Of a stretch of 64,000 nucleotides of DNA, positions 7,388-16,444 are shown one piece after another. Within the stretch, counting starts at the first letter, position 1; the number at the start of each line of letters is the position of its first letter. A program made the translations under genes and the position numbers. Source of the DNA: Periweissella fabaria (lineage in GTDB: Bacteria > Bacillota > Bacilli > Lactobacillales > Lactobacillaceae); the NCBI RefSeq assembly GCF_918814575.1, contig NZ_CAKKNS010000002.1, positions 1 through 64,000 of the forward strand. Direction: 5' to 3'. The notes under the pieces are model-generated. The model was not told where the DNA came from, made no database searches, and saw only the letters and a program-made list of their open reading frames with translations.

Positions 7388-9214
7388 ATGTCAAAAATTA
7401 TTGGTATTGATTTAGGTACAACTAACTCTGCTGTTGCTGTCTTAGAAGGTGGTAAAGCAAAAATTATTACTAACCCAGATGGTAACCGCACAACTCCATC
7501 AGTTGTTGCATTTAAGAACGGTGAAACTGTTGTTGGTGACACTGCTAAACGTCAAATGGTGACTAACCCTAACACAATTGCATCAATTAAGCGTCACATG
7601 GGTGAAGCTGGTTATAAAGTTGATGTTGAAGGCGAATCATACACACCAGAACAAGTTTCAGCAATGGTGCTTCAATACATTAAAAAGTACGCTGAAGACT
7701 ACTTAGGTGAAGAAGTTACACAAGCTGTTATTACAGTACCTGCTTACTTTAACGATGCTCAACGTCAAGCAACTAAAGATGCTGGTACAATTGCTGGTTT
7801 GAAGGTTGAACGGATTATTAACGAACCAACTGCAGCTGCTTTGGCTTACGGTATGGATAGTGATGACCGCGATGAAAAAATCTTAGTATATGACCTTGGT
7901 GGTGGTACTTTTGACGTTTCAATCCTTGAATTAGGAGATGGTGTGTTTGACGTTCTTTCAACTAATGGTGATACACACCTTGGTGGGGATGACTTTGATA
8001 ACAAGATTATTGATTGGTTAATTGCTGATTTCAAGGCTGAACACGGTGTTGATTTATCATCTGACACACTTGCAATGCAACGTTTGAAGGATGCCGCTGA
8101 ATCAGCTAAGAAGACACTTTCTTCTTCAACTGAAGCACAAATTGACTTGCCATTTATTGCCTCAAGCAATGAAGGTCCATTACACATTCAAACTTCACTT
8201 TCACAAGCTAAGTTTAACCAATTGACTGTTGATTTAATCGAACGTGCTGAAGAACCAGTTCGTAACGCTTTGAAGGATGCTGGTCTTACAATGGCTGATA
8301 TCGACCAAGTTATCTTAAATGGTGGTTCAACTCGGATTCCAGCGGTTCAAGAATCAGTACGTAAGTTAACTGGTAAGGAACCTTCACACTCAATTAACCC
8401 TGATGAAGCGGTTGCACTTGGTGCAGCAGTTCAAGGTGGGGTGATTACTGGGGATGTTACTGACGTCGTTCTTCTTGATGTGACACCACTTTCACTTGGT
8501 ATCGAAACTATGGGTGGTGTATTCACTAAGTTAATCGACCGTAACACAACAATTCCAGTTTCTAAGTCACAAACTTTCTCAACTGCTGCTGATAACCAAC
8601 CAGCCGTGGATATCCACGTGTTGCAAGGTGAACGTTCAATGGCTGCTGACAACAAGACTTTGGGTCGTTTCCAATTGACTGACATTCCTGCAGCTCCACG
8701 CGGAATCCCACAAATTGAAGTTACTTTCGATATCGATAAGAACGGTATTGTTAACGTATCTGCTAAGGACCTTGGTACTAACAAAGAACAAAAGATTACA
8801 ATCAAGTCAAACTCTGGTTTAACTGATGAAGAAATCGAACGTATGATGAACGATGCCAAGGCCAATGAAGAAGCCGATGCAAAACGTAAGGAAGAAGTTG
8901 ACTTGCGTAATGAAGTTGATCAATTAATTTTCCAAACTGAAAAGACATTGAAAGAAGTTGGCGATAAGTTACCAGAAACTGATACTGCGGCAACTAAAAC
9001 AGCGCTTGAAGACTTGAAGAAGGCTCAAGCAGACGACAACATCGATGACATGAAAGCTAAGAAAGATGCTTTAAGTGAAGCCGCTCAAGAATTAGCTGTT
9101 AAGTTATATCAACAAAGTGAAGCTGCTCAAGGTCAAGCTGGTGAAGCTGACGGTAAAGCCACTGATGGCAAAACTGTTGACGGTGACTTTGAAGAAGTTG
9201 ATCCTAAGAAGTAA
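7388..9214 (+). CDS. dnaK: Chaperone protein DnaK (Hsp70)
   Basis: DnaK is the ATP-dependent Hsp70 chaperone that folds and rescues client proteins with DnaJ and GrpE. The 608-residue protein shows all three Hsp70 signatures: [14 protein letters not shown] at residue 5, [14 protein letters not shown] near 171, and [14 protein letters not shown] near 310. The linker [14 protein letters not shown] and the substrate-binding domain follow, and the lid ends in an acidic tail ([11 protein letters not shown]). The gap after LEGG relative to proteobacterial DnaK is the short Gram-positive form. A possible attenuating hairpin separates it from dnaJ. Confidence 0.98.
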   Translation: MSKIIGIDLGTTNSAVAVLEGGKAKIITNPDGNRTTPSVVAFKNGETVVGDTAKRQMVTNPNTIASIKRHMGEAGYKVDVEGESYTPEQVSAMVLQYIKKYAEDYLGEEVTQAVITVPAYFNDAQRQATKDAGTIAGLKVERIINEPTAAALAYGMDSDDRDEKILVYDLGGGTFDVSILELGDGVFDVLSTNGDTHLGGDDFDNKIIDWLIADFKAEHGVDLSSDTLAMQRLKDAAESAKKTLSSSTEAQIDLPFIASSNEGPLHIQTSLSQAKFNQLTVDLIERAEEPVRNALKDAGLTMADIDQVILNGGSTRIPAVQESVRKLTGKEPSHSINPDEAVALGAAVQGGVITGDVTDVVLLDVTPLSLGIETMGGVFTKLIDRNTTIPVSKSQTFSTAADNQPAVDIHVLQGERSMAADNKTLGRFQLTDIPAAPRGIPQIEVTFDIDKNGIVNVSAKDLGTNKEQKITIKSNSGLTDEEIERMMNDAKANEEADAKRKEEVDLRNEVDQLIFQTEKTLKEVGDKLPETDTAATKTALEDLKKAQADDNIDDMKAKKDALSEAAQELAVKLYQQSEAAQGQAGEADGKATDGKTVDGDFEEVDPKK

Positions 9215-9229
9215 TTATGAATTGACCTA

Positions 9230-9263
9230 GTGGGTTTGGGAAATTTCCCAAGCCCGCTTTGTC
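9230..9263 (+). terminator. Weak terminator or attenuator between dnaK and dnaJ
   Basis: The stem gggtttggga/tcccaagccc, with one G:T pair, is followed by cgctttgtct rather than a full T run. It probably lowers dnaJ expression relative to dnaK or acts as a processing site. Confidence 0.55.
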
Positions 9264-9307
9264 TATCAAGTATTTAGTCATGCGATGTATTAAGAAGGGA
9301 CGAAACG

Positions 9308-10417
9308 ATGGGCAATAATCCATATGAAACATTAGGTGTTGATAAAGGCGCCTCACAAGACGAAATTAAAAAAGCATACCGAAAATTGTCAAAGAAGTAT
9401 CACCCTGATATTAACCATGAAGCGGGGGCCGAAGATAAGTATAAAGAGGTCCAAGAAGCTTATGAAACAGTTGGGGATGAACAAAAACGCGCTAACTTCG
9501 ATCAATATGGTTCTGCTGATGGTCCGCAAGGCTTCGGTGGCTTTGGTGGCGGTCAAGGCGGCTTTAGTGGCGGTCAAGGTGGTTTTGGCGGCTTTGAAGA
9601 TATCTTTGGTCAAATGTTTGGTGGTGGCGGTAGTCGCCGGCGTGATCCTAATGCACCTCAAGCCGGGGATGACATTGAGCAAGTTGTTGATTTAACGTTT
9701 GAAGAAGCAGTATTTGGTAAAACGGTACGGGTTAAGTATCAACGTGATGAAGAATGCGAAACATGTCACGGTTCCGGTGCGAAAGCTGGTACATCACCTG
9801 TAACGTGTCACAAATGTGGTGGTTCAGGGGTCATCAACGTTGTCCAAGACACGATGTTTGGCCGAATTCAAACCCAAGCAGCCTGTGATGTTTGTCATGG
9901 AACGGGTAAAGAAATCAAAGAAAAATGTGAAACATGTCATGGAACAGGCCACACACGTGAAATGCACGAAGTTGATCTTCCAATTCCAGCAGGGGTTGAA
10001 GACCATGTTCAAATGCGTTTCACAGGCCAAGGTAATGCCGGGGTTAATGGTGGACCTTACGGTGACCTATATGTAAGTTTCAACATTGCTAGTTCAGCAG
10101 ACTTTGAACGTCAAGGTTCAGATATCTACAGTACCCAAGCAATGACTTTCTCACAACTTGCCTTAGGTGATGAAGTCTTAATTAAAACTGTTCACGGTGA
10201 TGTTAAGATGAAGATTCCAGCTGGAACGCAACCTGGTACAAACTTCCGCTTACGTGGTAAAGGAGCACCTGTATTCCGTGGCCATGGGAACGGTGATCAA
10301 CATGTAACAGTAACTGTTAAGGTGCCAACAAACTTGAACAAGGGCCAAAAAGAAGCGCTTAAAGCTTTTGCAATTGCCAGTGGTGATAAAGCTCCTAAAA
10401 CAGGTTTCTTTAAATAA
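9308..10417 (+). CDS. dnaJ: Chaperone protein DnaJ (Hsp40)
   Basis: DnaJ delivers substrates to DnaK and stimulates its ATPase. The 369-residue protein has all type I domains: a J domain (1-70) with the HPD motif in KYHPDINHE, and a Gly/Phe-rich linker (about 73-112, with repeated GGFGG/GGQGG units). The zinc domain has four CxxCxGxG repeats ([32 protein letters not shown], about 145-215), followed by the C-terminal peptide-binding domain. An agaaggga site precedes ATG. It is the last gene of the HrcA operon; a strong terminator follows 100 bases downstream. Confidence 0.98.
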   Translation: MGNNPYETLGVDKGASQDEIKKAYRKLSKKYHPDINHEAGAEDKYKEVQEAYETVGDEQKRANFDQYGSADGPQGFGGFGGGQGGFSGGQGGFGGFEDIFGQMFGGGGSRRRDPNAPQAGDDIEQVVDLTFEEAVFGKTVRVKYQRDEECETCHGSGAKAGTSPVTCHKCGGSGVINVVQDTMFGRIQTQAACDVCHGTGKEIKEKCETCHGTGHTREMHEVDLPIPAGVEDHVQMRFTGQGNAGVNGGPYGDLYVSFNIASSADFERQGSDIYSTQAMTFSQLALGDEVLIKTVHGDVKMKIPAGTQPGTNFRLRGKGAPVFRGHGNGDQHVTVTVKVPTNLNKGQKEALKAFAIASGDKAPKTGFFK

Positions 10418-10431
10418 AATTGATATTGCTT

Positions 10432-10460
10432 TAATGTGTCATGGATATAGTGACAGCATT
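10432..10460 (+). other. Imperfect stem-loop after dnaJ
   Basis: The arms taatg-tgtca and tgaca-gcatta can pair with a bulge around a 9-base loop. No T run follows. It may be a 3'-end stability element of the dnaJ transcript. Confidence 0.3.
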
Positions 10461-10520
10461 ATGACGAGTAATAAAAAAGTGGTACGGTGATAGCCATTAG
10501 GTAACATCAAGAAGTACTAG

Positions 10521-10560
10521 TAAAAGCCCAGGAAAAATACTTTTTTCCTGGGCTTTTTGT
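10521..10560 (+). terminator. Terminator of the hrcA-grpE-dnaK-dnaJ operon
   Basis: A strong stem aaaagcccaggaaaa/ttttcctgggctttt is followed by ttgt. It lies in the 368-base gap between dnaJ and the amino-acid permease. That gap also holds a 12-base direct repeat (tactagtaaaag at 10515-10526 and 10610-10621) and a nested palindrome. Confidence 0.9.
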
Positions 10561-10661
10561 GTATGGTACGAATACAATGGTCCCTTAGGAGTGTGGACGG
10601 GCGATAAATTACTAGTAAAAGTTGGTTATGGTATAAGCCCATTTTTGTTATTTATGGTTTA

Positions 10662-10726
10662 AATCAAACAATTCAATCAAAAGATGAAAGTATTTCATCT
10701 TTTGATTGAATAAGAGTCGTTTGATT
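10662..10726. repeat. Nested palindrome upstream of the amino-acid permease
   Basis: A perfect 19-bp inverted repeat (10671-10689 and 10693-10711, 3-base loop gta) lies inside outer arms aatcaaac (10662-10669) and gtttgatt (10719-10726). No T run follows, so terminator function is unlikely. The right outer arm overlaps TTGATT (10721-10726), which with TAAACT (10744-10749) at 17 bases spacing could be the permease promoter. A regulator-binding site or a DNA/RNA structural element is therefore possible. Confidence 0.7.
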
Positions 10727-10749
10727 CATGTTGTAAGAAACGGTAAACT
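10721..10749 (+). promoter_or_regulatory. Possible permease promoter
   Basis: TTGATT (10721-10726), a 17-base spacer and TAAACT (10744-10749). The -35 box is part of the outer arm of the palindrome. The match is moderate. Confidence 0.4.
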
Positions 10750-10785
10750 ATTGTTATCGATAAAATAGAGAGTAGGTTATCAATT

Positions 10786-12132
10786 ATGGATAAACAAGAA
10801 GTAGAGATGGCACGAGACCTTAAGGGTCGCCATATTCAATTGATAGCTCTGGGTGGAACAATTGGAACAGGGCTATTTATGGGAGCGGGTTCATCAATTA
10901 AGTTAGCGGGTCCCGGAATTATTTGGATTTATATGTTAACAGGTGTATTTGCTTTTTTAATTATGCGGGCGCTAGGGGAATTGTTACTTTCTGATACTAG
11001 CCAACATAGTTTTATTAATTTTATTGAACGTTATGTTGGTGTTGATGCAAGTTACATTGCTGGTTGGACATACTGGATTAGTTGGATCACGATTGCGATG
11101 GGAGATTTAACGGCAACAGGAATCTACATTCAATATTGGTTTCCCAGTATTCCGCAATGGATTCCGGATTTAATATTCTTATTAATTATCTGGGGTTTAA
11201 ATTCAATTACGGTCAAAGCGTTTGGTGAAACCGAATTTTGGTTTGCTATGATAAAAATTGTCGCCATTATTGCCTTAATTGTGTTAGGAATTGTCTTAAT
11301 CGCTGTGCACTTTAAAACGCCAATGGGGCATGCATCATTAGCTAATTTGGTTAATCATGGTGGTTGGTTCCCAACTGGACCTAAAAATGCAATATTAGCT
11401 TTTCAAATGGTCTTTTTTGCGTTTGTGGGAATTGAAATTGTTGGGGTAACGGCGTCAGAAACTAAAGATCCAAAGAAAATTATTCCTAAGGCCATTAATG
11501 ATATTCCAACACGTATTTTATTATTCTATGTTGGTTCATTGTTTGTTGTAATGAGTATTTATCCTTGGGTAAATTTCTCTGGTACTGAGTCACCATTTGT
11601 TAAAGTGTTTGCCGCAGTGGGTATTCCAGCCGCCGCAGGAATTATTAATTTTGTGGTTTTAACTGCTTCAGCATCAGCATTGAATAGTTCAATTTTTACG
11701 ACTAGTCGCATGATTTATGCTTTAACTGATGATCGTAATTATTTCCATAAATTATCACGGGCGCAAGTCCCTACACGTGCCGTAAACATGTCAGTAGCAA
11801 TTATTAGTTTGGCAGTGCTGTTAAACGGTGTTTTACAAGGTAAAGTATTTGGCTTTATTACTAGTGTCGCAACAACAACTTTTATTGTTATTTATGCGTT
11901 AGTAATTCTAGCGCATATTCAATACCGAAAATCATTAAAAAGCCCATTAGCCGCTGATACATTTAAGTTACCAGGAGCGCCAGTTACTGATTATCTGATT
12001 TTAGCATTTCTTGCCTTTGTCTTTGTTGTGTTATTTATGCAAACAACAACAATGTACGCTGCAATAGGAACAATAATTTGGTTTATTGTCCTAATTCTTT
12101 GGAGAATTAGAGAAAAAAAACAAAAAAAATAA
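10786..12132 (+). CDS. Amino-acid permease (APC superfamily, AAT-like)
   Basis: The 448-residue integral membrane protein has about 12 hydrophobic segments. The N-terminal element DLKGRHIQLIALGGTIGTGLFMGAG is typical of proton-coupled amino-acid permeases of the AAT family (AapA/CycA/AnsP/GabP relatives). Further family marks are ALGELLL after the second segment and KAINDIPTRILLFYVGS. It should import an amino acid, driven by protons; the substrate cannot be told from sequence, but D-serine/D-alanine/glycine and serine transporters are close relatives. The C-terminus is Lys-rich (KKQKK). The next gene is another amino-acid or dicarboxylate symporter, 100 bases downstream, with no terminator seen between. 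Confidence 0.9.
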   Translation: MDKQEVEMARDLKGRHIQLIALGGTIGTGLFMGAGSSIKLAGPGIIWIYMLTGVFAFLIMRALGELLLSDTSQHSFINFIERYVGVDASYIAGWTYWISWITIAMGDLTATGIYIQYWFPSIPQWIPDLIFLLIIWGLNSITVKAFGETEFWFAMIKIVAIIALIVLGIVLIAVHFKTPMGHASLANLVNHGGWFPTGPKNAILAFQMVFFAFVGIEIVGVTASETKDPKKIIPKAINDIPTRILLFYVGSLFVVMSIYPWVNFSGTESPFVKVFAAVGIPAAAGIINFVVLTASASALNSSIFTTSRMIYALTDDRNYFHKLSRAQVPTRAVNMSVAIISLAVLLNGVLQGKVFGFITSVATTTFIVIYALVILAHIQYRKSLKSPLAADTFKLPGAPVTDYLILAFLAFVFVVLFMQTTTMYAAIGTIIWFIVLILWRIREKKQKK

Positions 12133-12231
12133 AAAATGTTCGTAAAAAGCATTTACAAGTACCTTGAATTCATTCTACAATATAAACTAATGATATTTTA
12201 ATTTTTTAATGTACAAGTAGAGGAGCATAGG

Positions 12232-13509
12232 ATGAAGATGAATAAGAAGGTAATGCGAGTCTCGCTAGGCTGGCGAATTTTAATCGGGCTAGCAGTTGGG
12301 ATTATCCTTGGAGTTATTTTTTATAAAAACCAAGGCTTTATCGTTTTTGCTCAAGGTGTTGGTAAATTTTTCATTAACATGATTTCAATGATTGTGTTAC
12401 CAATCGTTGTAACTAGTTTAACCGTTGGGATTGCTAATATTGGTGATATTCATAAGTTAGGCCGTGTAGGTTGTAAAACAATTTTATACTTTGAAATTGT
12501 TTCAACCATTGCGCTAATTTTAGGTTTATTAGTGGCTAATGTGACAGACATTGGACATTTCGTGAATTTAAAAGGCTTGGAAGCAGCTGATATTTCAAAA
12601 TATGAAGCAACCGCCAAAGTAGCAAGTCACAATGGTTTGGGATCAATTTTAATGTCGATTGTGCCAACAAACATTTTTGCAGCATTGAGTGCAGGTAATA
12701 TGTTACCGGTCATCTTTTTCTCAGTGTTCTTTGGTCTTGGTCTCTCATCAATTGGCGAACGTGGCCAAATTGTAGTTGATTTCTTACAAGCAGTTTCAGA
12801 AGTGATGTTTAAAGTTACTTCTTGGGTGATGAACTTTGCACCATTTGGGGTTGCTGGTTTAATCGGGGTGACTGTTGCGCAATTAGGATTAGATTCTCTA
12901 AAACCATTAGGGCTCTTTATCGGAGTGGCCTACTTAACGATGGCAATTTTTATTATTGTTGTACTTGGAGCAATTGCGGCAATTTATAAGATTAATATTT
13001 TTGATGTTTTAACAGTCTTCAAAGATGAATTGGTACTAGCGTTCTCAACTGCGAGTTCAGAAGTAACTTTACCAAAATTAATTGAAAAGACACAAAAAAT
13101 GGGAGTTTCAAAAGGGGTAGTATCTTTTGTTATCCCCACAGGTTATACATTTAATTTGGATGGGTCAGCAATTTATCAAGCACTGGCAGCGGTCTTTATG
13201 GCCCAAGCCTACCACATCCATTTATCAATCGGCCAACAACTTACATTGTTAGTGGTCTTAATGGTTTCATCTAAAGGGATGGCAGGTGTTCCAGGAGCGT
13301 CATTTGTGGTGCTATTAGCAACGGTATCAACAATTGGTGTTCCAGTATCTGGTTTGGCCTTGATTGCCGGAATTGACCGTTTAGTTGATATGGGACGGAC
13401 GGCAGTTAATGTGGCTGGTAATGGATTAGCAACAATTATTATTGGTAAGTCTGAAAAAGAATTTGACCATGATAAATACGTTGAATATGTTGCAAGCTAC
13501 AAAAAATAA
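12232..13509 (+). CDS. Dicarboxylate/amino acid:cation symporter (DAACS family, GltP-like)
   Basis: The 425-residue transporter belongs to the glutamate/aspartate/dicarboxylate symporter family. Diagnostic elements are a serine-rich re-entrant loop (FSTASSEVTLPKL, near residue 277) and the NLDGS cation/substrate motif. A second hairpin carries SSKGMAGVPGASFVVLLAT, and TM8 carries DRLVDMGRTAVNVAGN, with the Asp/Arg/Asn residues that bind acidic amino acids. The DMGRTAVNVAGN form favours glutamate/aspartate over plain dicarboxylates, by analogy to GltP/GltT. A gaggag site precedes ATG 12232. A terminator follows directly. Confidence 0.9.
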   Translation: MKMNKKVMRVSLGWRILIGLAVGIILGVIFYKNQGFIVFAQGVGKFFINMISMIVLPIVVTSLTVGIANIGDIHKLGRVGCKTILYFEIVSTIALILGLLVANVTDIGHFVNLKGLEAADISKYEATAKVASHNGLGSILMSIVPTNIFAALSAGNMLPVIFFSVFFGLGLSSIGERGQIVVDFLQAVSEVMFKVTSWVMNFAPFGVAGLIGVTVAQLGLDSLKPLGLFIGVAYLTMAIFIIVVLGAIAAIYKINIFDVLTVFKDELVLAFSTASSEVTLPKLIEKTQKMGVSKGVVSFVIPTGYTFNLDGSAIYQALAAVFMAQAYHIHLSIGQQLTLLVVLMVSSKGMAGVPGASFVVLLATVSTIGVPVSGLALIAGIDRLVDMGRTAVNVAGNGLATIIIGKSEKEFDHDKYVEYVASYKK

Positions 13510-13520
13510 TTAAATAACAT

Positions 13521-13553
13521 TAAAGTCGAATGGTTAGCCATTCGACTTTTTTT
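13521..13553 (+). terminator. Terminator after the DAACS symporter gene
   Basis: The stem aaagtcgaatgg/ccattcgacttt has a ttag loop and is followed by a T run. Confidence 0.9.
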
Positions 13554-13619
13554 ATGAATTAAATGAACAGCAATAGTCATAATGTTCTATAGGGAGTTCA
13601 GTTATCATATCTTAAAAAA

Positions 13620-13628
13620 TGGTATAAT
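13620..13628 (+). promoter_or_regulatory. Extended -10 promoter of fthC
   Basis: TGG-TATAAT (TATAAT at 13623-13628) is an extended -10 element 30 bases before the GTG start of fthC. No good -35 is seen, as is common for this promoter type. Confidence 0.55.
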
Positions 13629-13657
13629 ACGGTATTAATAAAAGTTGGAGGCTAGCA

Positions 13658-14224
13658 GTGGATAAAGCAACATTACGGCAGGATGCGTTGGCATGGTTGG
13701 AAACATTACCACCGATTGCTAAAGCTCAAATTATGGCTGATAATTTACGCCAACTAAATGAATTACCAGAATGGCAAGGAGCACAAAAAATCGGGATTAC
13801 ATATAGTATGCCCAATGAATTACCAACACAAATGATTATTGAAGCCGCTTTAAAGCAAGGTAAAGAGGTCTATTTACCTAAATGTTTACCTCAGCGGCGC
13901 CTAGTTTTTTTACCTTATCGCACCAATGATGTACTTATTAAAAGCGCTTTTGGAGTTTATGAACCACAAGGAAATCAGCGTGGGGAAGATGTTAAGCTAG
14001 ATTTATTAATTGTGCCAGGTTTACGTTTTGCCATCGATAGTGGTATGCGGGTGGGCTTTGGTGGTGGCTATTATGATCGTTTTCTTGCCCAATTTACTGG
14101 AAATACAGTGGCATTAAGTACGGCAAAATTAGTTGTTAAACAGGCTGATTGGCCAGTGGAAATTTTTGATCAAGCTGTTGATAAAATTTTAATCGGAGTA
14201 GAACAGAATGCAAATAACAAATAA
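13658..14224 (+). CDS. fthC: 5-formyltetrahydrofolate cyclo-ligase
   Basis: This enzyme converts 5-formyl-THF to 5,10-methenyl-THF using ATP, returning folate to one-carbon metabolism. The 188-residue protein ends in the family signature GMRVGFGGGYYDRFL (about residues 127-141). It also carries the central YLPKCLPQRRLVFLPY and the LLIVPGLRF element before it. The start is GTG 13658 with a ggagg site 7 bases upstream. The stop overlaps the rhomboid gene by 17 bases, a translationally coupled pair also seen in Bacillus (yqgN-yqgO-yqgP). Confidence 0.95.
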   Translation: MDKATLRQDALAWLETLPPIAKAQIMADNLRQLNELPEWQGAQKIGITYSMPNELPTQMIIEAALKQGKEVYLPKCLPQRRLVFLPYRTNDVLIKSAFGVYEPQGNQRGEDVKLDLLIVPGLRFAIDSGMRVGFGGGYYDRFLAQFTGNTVALSTAKLVVKQADWPVEIFDQAVDKILIGVEQNANNK

Positions 14225-14876
14225 GAAACCGTACGTAACATATACGCTCGTAGCAGTAAACGTACTTGTTTTTATTATCATGACCTTTAGTGGGGGCACA
14301 ACCAATGTCGCTAATTTATTAAGATTTGGTGCTAGTTTTCAACCGTACATATTGGTCGGTCAATGGTATCGACTAATAACGCCGATGTTTATTCATATTG
14401 GTTTTGAACACTTATTTTTAAATATGTTAACGCTTTATTTTTGTGGTATTTTTTTAGAACAATTATTTGGGTGGTGGCGCTTTAGCATAATTTATTTTAT
14501 TGCAGGAATCGGTGGTAATCTATTAAGTGCGGCGTTAGCGCCAACGACGGTTTCAGCAGGTGCTTCAACCGCAATTTTTGGGATGTTTGGGGCGTTTGTA
14601 ATGCTTGGAGTTGTCTATCGCGAGTCCGCTTATTTCCAAGCGTTAGGACGGCAATTTGGAATTTTGATTGTTTTAAACTTAGCATTTGCATTGTGGCCTG
14701 GTACGGGAATTGATATTTTGGGGCATGTTGGTGGCTTAATTGGTGGCTTTTTAGCAGCTTTAATGGTCGGTACACCACGCTTACTAGGGCCTAATAATCG
14801 GCGTTATCAATTAATGGGGATGGTCGCATTGATAATTTATACAACGGGTACAATCTGGTGGCTAGTTAAGGGCTAA
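14208..14876 (+). CDS. Rhomboid family intramembrane serine protease
   Basis: The 222-residue protein has six hydrophobic segments and should cleave transmembrane substrates within the bilayer. The conserved H-x-x-x-N pair is in HIGFEHLFLNM (about 63-73). The catalytic serine lies in the GxS motif of AGASTAIFG (near residue 122), and the catalytic histidine in ILGHVGGLIGG (near 170). It lacks the long N-terminal cytosolic domain and TPR tail of Bacillus YqgP/GluP. The start ATG 14208 lies inside fthC, with a ggag site upstream, and the order fthC-rhomboid-yqgQ matches Bacillus. Confidence 0.93.
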   Translation: MQITNKKPYVTYTLVAVNVLVFIIMTFSGGTTNVANLLRFGASFQPYILVGQWYRLITPMFIHIGFEHLFLNMLTLYFCGIFLEQLFGWWRFSIIYFIAGIGGNLLSAALAPTTVSAGASTAIFGMFGAFVMLGVVYRESAYFQALGRQFGILIVLNLAFALWPGTGIDILGHVGGLIGGFLAALMVGTPRLLGPNNRRYQLMGMVALIIYTTGTIWWLVKG

Positions 14877-14893
14877 AATGATAGGTGGAATAA

Positions 14894-15103
14894 ATGAATA
14901 CGTATTATGATATTTTACAATATTTAAAACAATTCGATGTTTATATTTATGTTGGGAGTCGGTTAGGCGATATAGAATTAGCAGCGTTAGAAATTGATAA
15001 TTTATATCGGTCAGGTGTGCTTGATGAGCAACGTTATGCTAAATTTAAGCTGATTTTACGTCACGAACACACTCTTGAGGAACAACGTCAAAAAATTAAG
15101 TAA
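14894..15103 (+). CDS. YqgQ family protein (DUF910)
   Basis: This is a small 69-residue cytosolic protein with the YqgQ features YDILQYLKQFDVYIYVGSRL and IDNLYRSGVLDEQRYAKF. The fold is an all-helical bundle in known relatives and the function is unknown. It sits 17 bases after the rhomboid gene, as in Bacillus where glcK follows; here glcK is missing and a terminator comes next. Confidence 0.88.
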   Translation: MNTYYDILQYLKQFDVYIYVGSRLGDIELAALEIDNLYRSGVLDEQRYAKFKLILRHEHTLEEQRQKIK

Positions 15104-15127
15104 AAGAAAGTTAGTTAAAAAAGCGCT

Positions 15128-15162
15128 AAAAGCTGTTGGAATTTAATTCTGACAGCTTTTTT
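15128..15162 (+). terminator. Terminator after yqgQ
   Basis: The stem aaaagctgt/acagctttt, with an extended imperfect inner part, is followed by a T run. It ends the fthC-rhomboid-yqgQ unit. Confidence 0.8.
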
Positions 15163-15291
15163 AGGTATATTAGCTAAATTTTATTAGTAAATCAAAATTT
15201 TGGGAATTTATTTTTTAGAAATAAAGACCCAAAAAATTTATAATAAGGATGACCCATAAAAGATACTTTGTTCACATGAGGAGGAATTTAA

Positions 15292-16320
15292 ATGAATACG
15301 CAGAATTTAGCAATTGGTGCCTATCAGGGTTTGCCTATCAATGAAGAGCAAAGCCTTGAATACATTGAATTACCAGTTCCGAACCCAGTCGGTCATGATG
15401 TTTTAGTCAAGATTAAAGCCATTTCGGTTAATCCGATTGATACTAAATTACGGCAAACATTAGTAAGTTCAACAACACCTAAGATTTTTGGCTATGATGC
15501 CGTTGCTGAAGTTGTCGCATTAGGTCCAGATGTTACGAAATTTAAAGTTGGTGATCGTGTCTATTATGCCGGCGATGCTACTCGAGCTGGTAGTAATGCG
15601 ACATATCAAGTAGTCCGTGAAGAAATCATCGCCTTAGCACCGACAACGTTATCTGATGAAGAAGCTGCAGCCATGCCGTTAACGTCATTGACCGCCTATG
15701 AATTACTTTTTGAAAAGTTACATTTAACCCCACAAGCGGATGCTCATGACGGCGAGACTATCCTAGTAATTAACGGAGCTGGCGGTGTGGGCTCAGTTTT
15801 AATTCAATTAGCTAAGTGGATTGGGATGACCGTAATTACGACGGCTTCACGGCCTGAAACAAAAGCATTTGTTGAAAAGATGGGTGCAGACTATGTCGTC
15901 AATCACCGTGATGATTATGTTAATGAAGTTCAGGAACTTGGGTTTGAAACAGTTGATAACGCTGTTATTTTAAATGCAACGGCAATGCATTTTGCGAATG
16001 TCGCCACTTTAATTGCCCCCTTTGGTCAAATTGGTGCGATTGCAGCAAGTGCGGAATTGTTACCAATGAATTTAATTAAAAACAAGAGCGTGAGTTTTTC
16101 CTGGGAATTCATGTTTGCGAAAACGCAGTATGATTTTCAAATTGAATCTCAAGGTGAATATTTACAACAAATCGCACAATTACTCGATGAAAAAATAATT
16201 CAAACAACCCTTACAAAAGAATTAACGGGGATTAGTTTAGCTAATTTAAAACTAGCGCATCAATTGGTGGAACAAGGGGCAATGATTGGAAAGTTAGTTA
16301 TCACAGGTCCTGTTAAATAG
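15292..16320 (+). CDS. MDR-family NAD(P)H-dependent oxidoreductase (zinc-type alcohol dehydrogenase-like)
   Basis: The 342-residue medium-chain dehydrogenase/reductase has a GroES-like N-terminal domain (VLVKIKAISVNPIDTKLR, GYDAVAEVVALGPDV, FKVGDRVYYAG). A Rossmann domain with INGAGGVGSVLIQLAKW follows near residue 160. The Cys/His ligands of true zinc alcohol dehydrogenases are not in their usual places, so it is more likely a quinone or enone reductase. A gaggagg site precedes ATG 15292. It is an isolated gene: terminator upstream, PTS promoter downstream. The physiological substrate is unknown. Confidence 0.85.
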   Translation: MNTQNLAIGAYQGLPINEEQSLEYIELPVPNPVGHDVLVKIKAISVNPIDTKLRQTLVSSTTPKIFGYDAVAEVVALGPDVTKFKVGDRVYYAGDATRAGSNATYQVVREEIIALAPTTLSDEEAAAMPLTSLTAYELLFEKLHLTPQADAHDGETILVINGAGGVGSVLIQLAKWIGMTVITTASRPETKAFVEKMGADYVVNHRDDYVNEVQELGFETVDNAVILNATAMHFANVATLIAPFGQIGAIAASAELLPMNLIKNKSVSFSWEFMFAKTQYDFQIESQGEYLQQIAQLLDEKIIQTTLTKELTGISLANLKLAHQLVEQGAMIGKLVITGPVK

Positions 16321-16359
16321 TCAATACAAAAAAGTAAAAAAAAGATAATATCTTTTTAA

Positions 16360-16374
16360 TGAAAGCGCTTTACA
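16360..16374 (+). promoter_or_regulatory. Catabolite-responsive element (cre) of the mannose PTS operon
   Basis: TGAAAGCGCTTTACA fits the CcpA consensus WTGNAANCGNWNNCW with one mismatch. It overlaps the -35 box (TTTACA 16369-16374), the geometry of CcpA repression. Confidence 0.8.
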
Positions 16375-16397
16375 AGATGATAAAAATTAACTATTAT
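16369..16397 (+). promoter_or_regulatory. Promoter of the mannose PTS operon
   Basis: TTTACA (16369-16374), a 17-base spacer and TATTAT (16392-16397), a sigma-A type promoter 48 bases before the IIAB start. No sigma-54 -24/-12 pattern is seen here. Confidence 0.65.
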
Positions 16398-16444
16398 TTA
16401 GGTATGTTCACAAGTAAGTGAATGATGAAAGGAAGGAAATTAAC

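Noticed and set aside
8431-8865. Long antisense frames within dnaK (also within rel, ftsZ and ileS)
   Set aside because: They follow from the strong codon bias of the sense genes and have no start signals or family likeness.
9336-9695. Frame-shifted 119-codon frame over the dnaJ Gly/Phe region
   Set aside because: Low-complexity shadow of dnaJ; the real frame has all DnaJ motifs.
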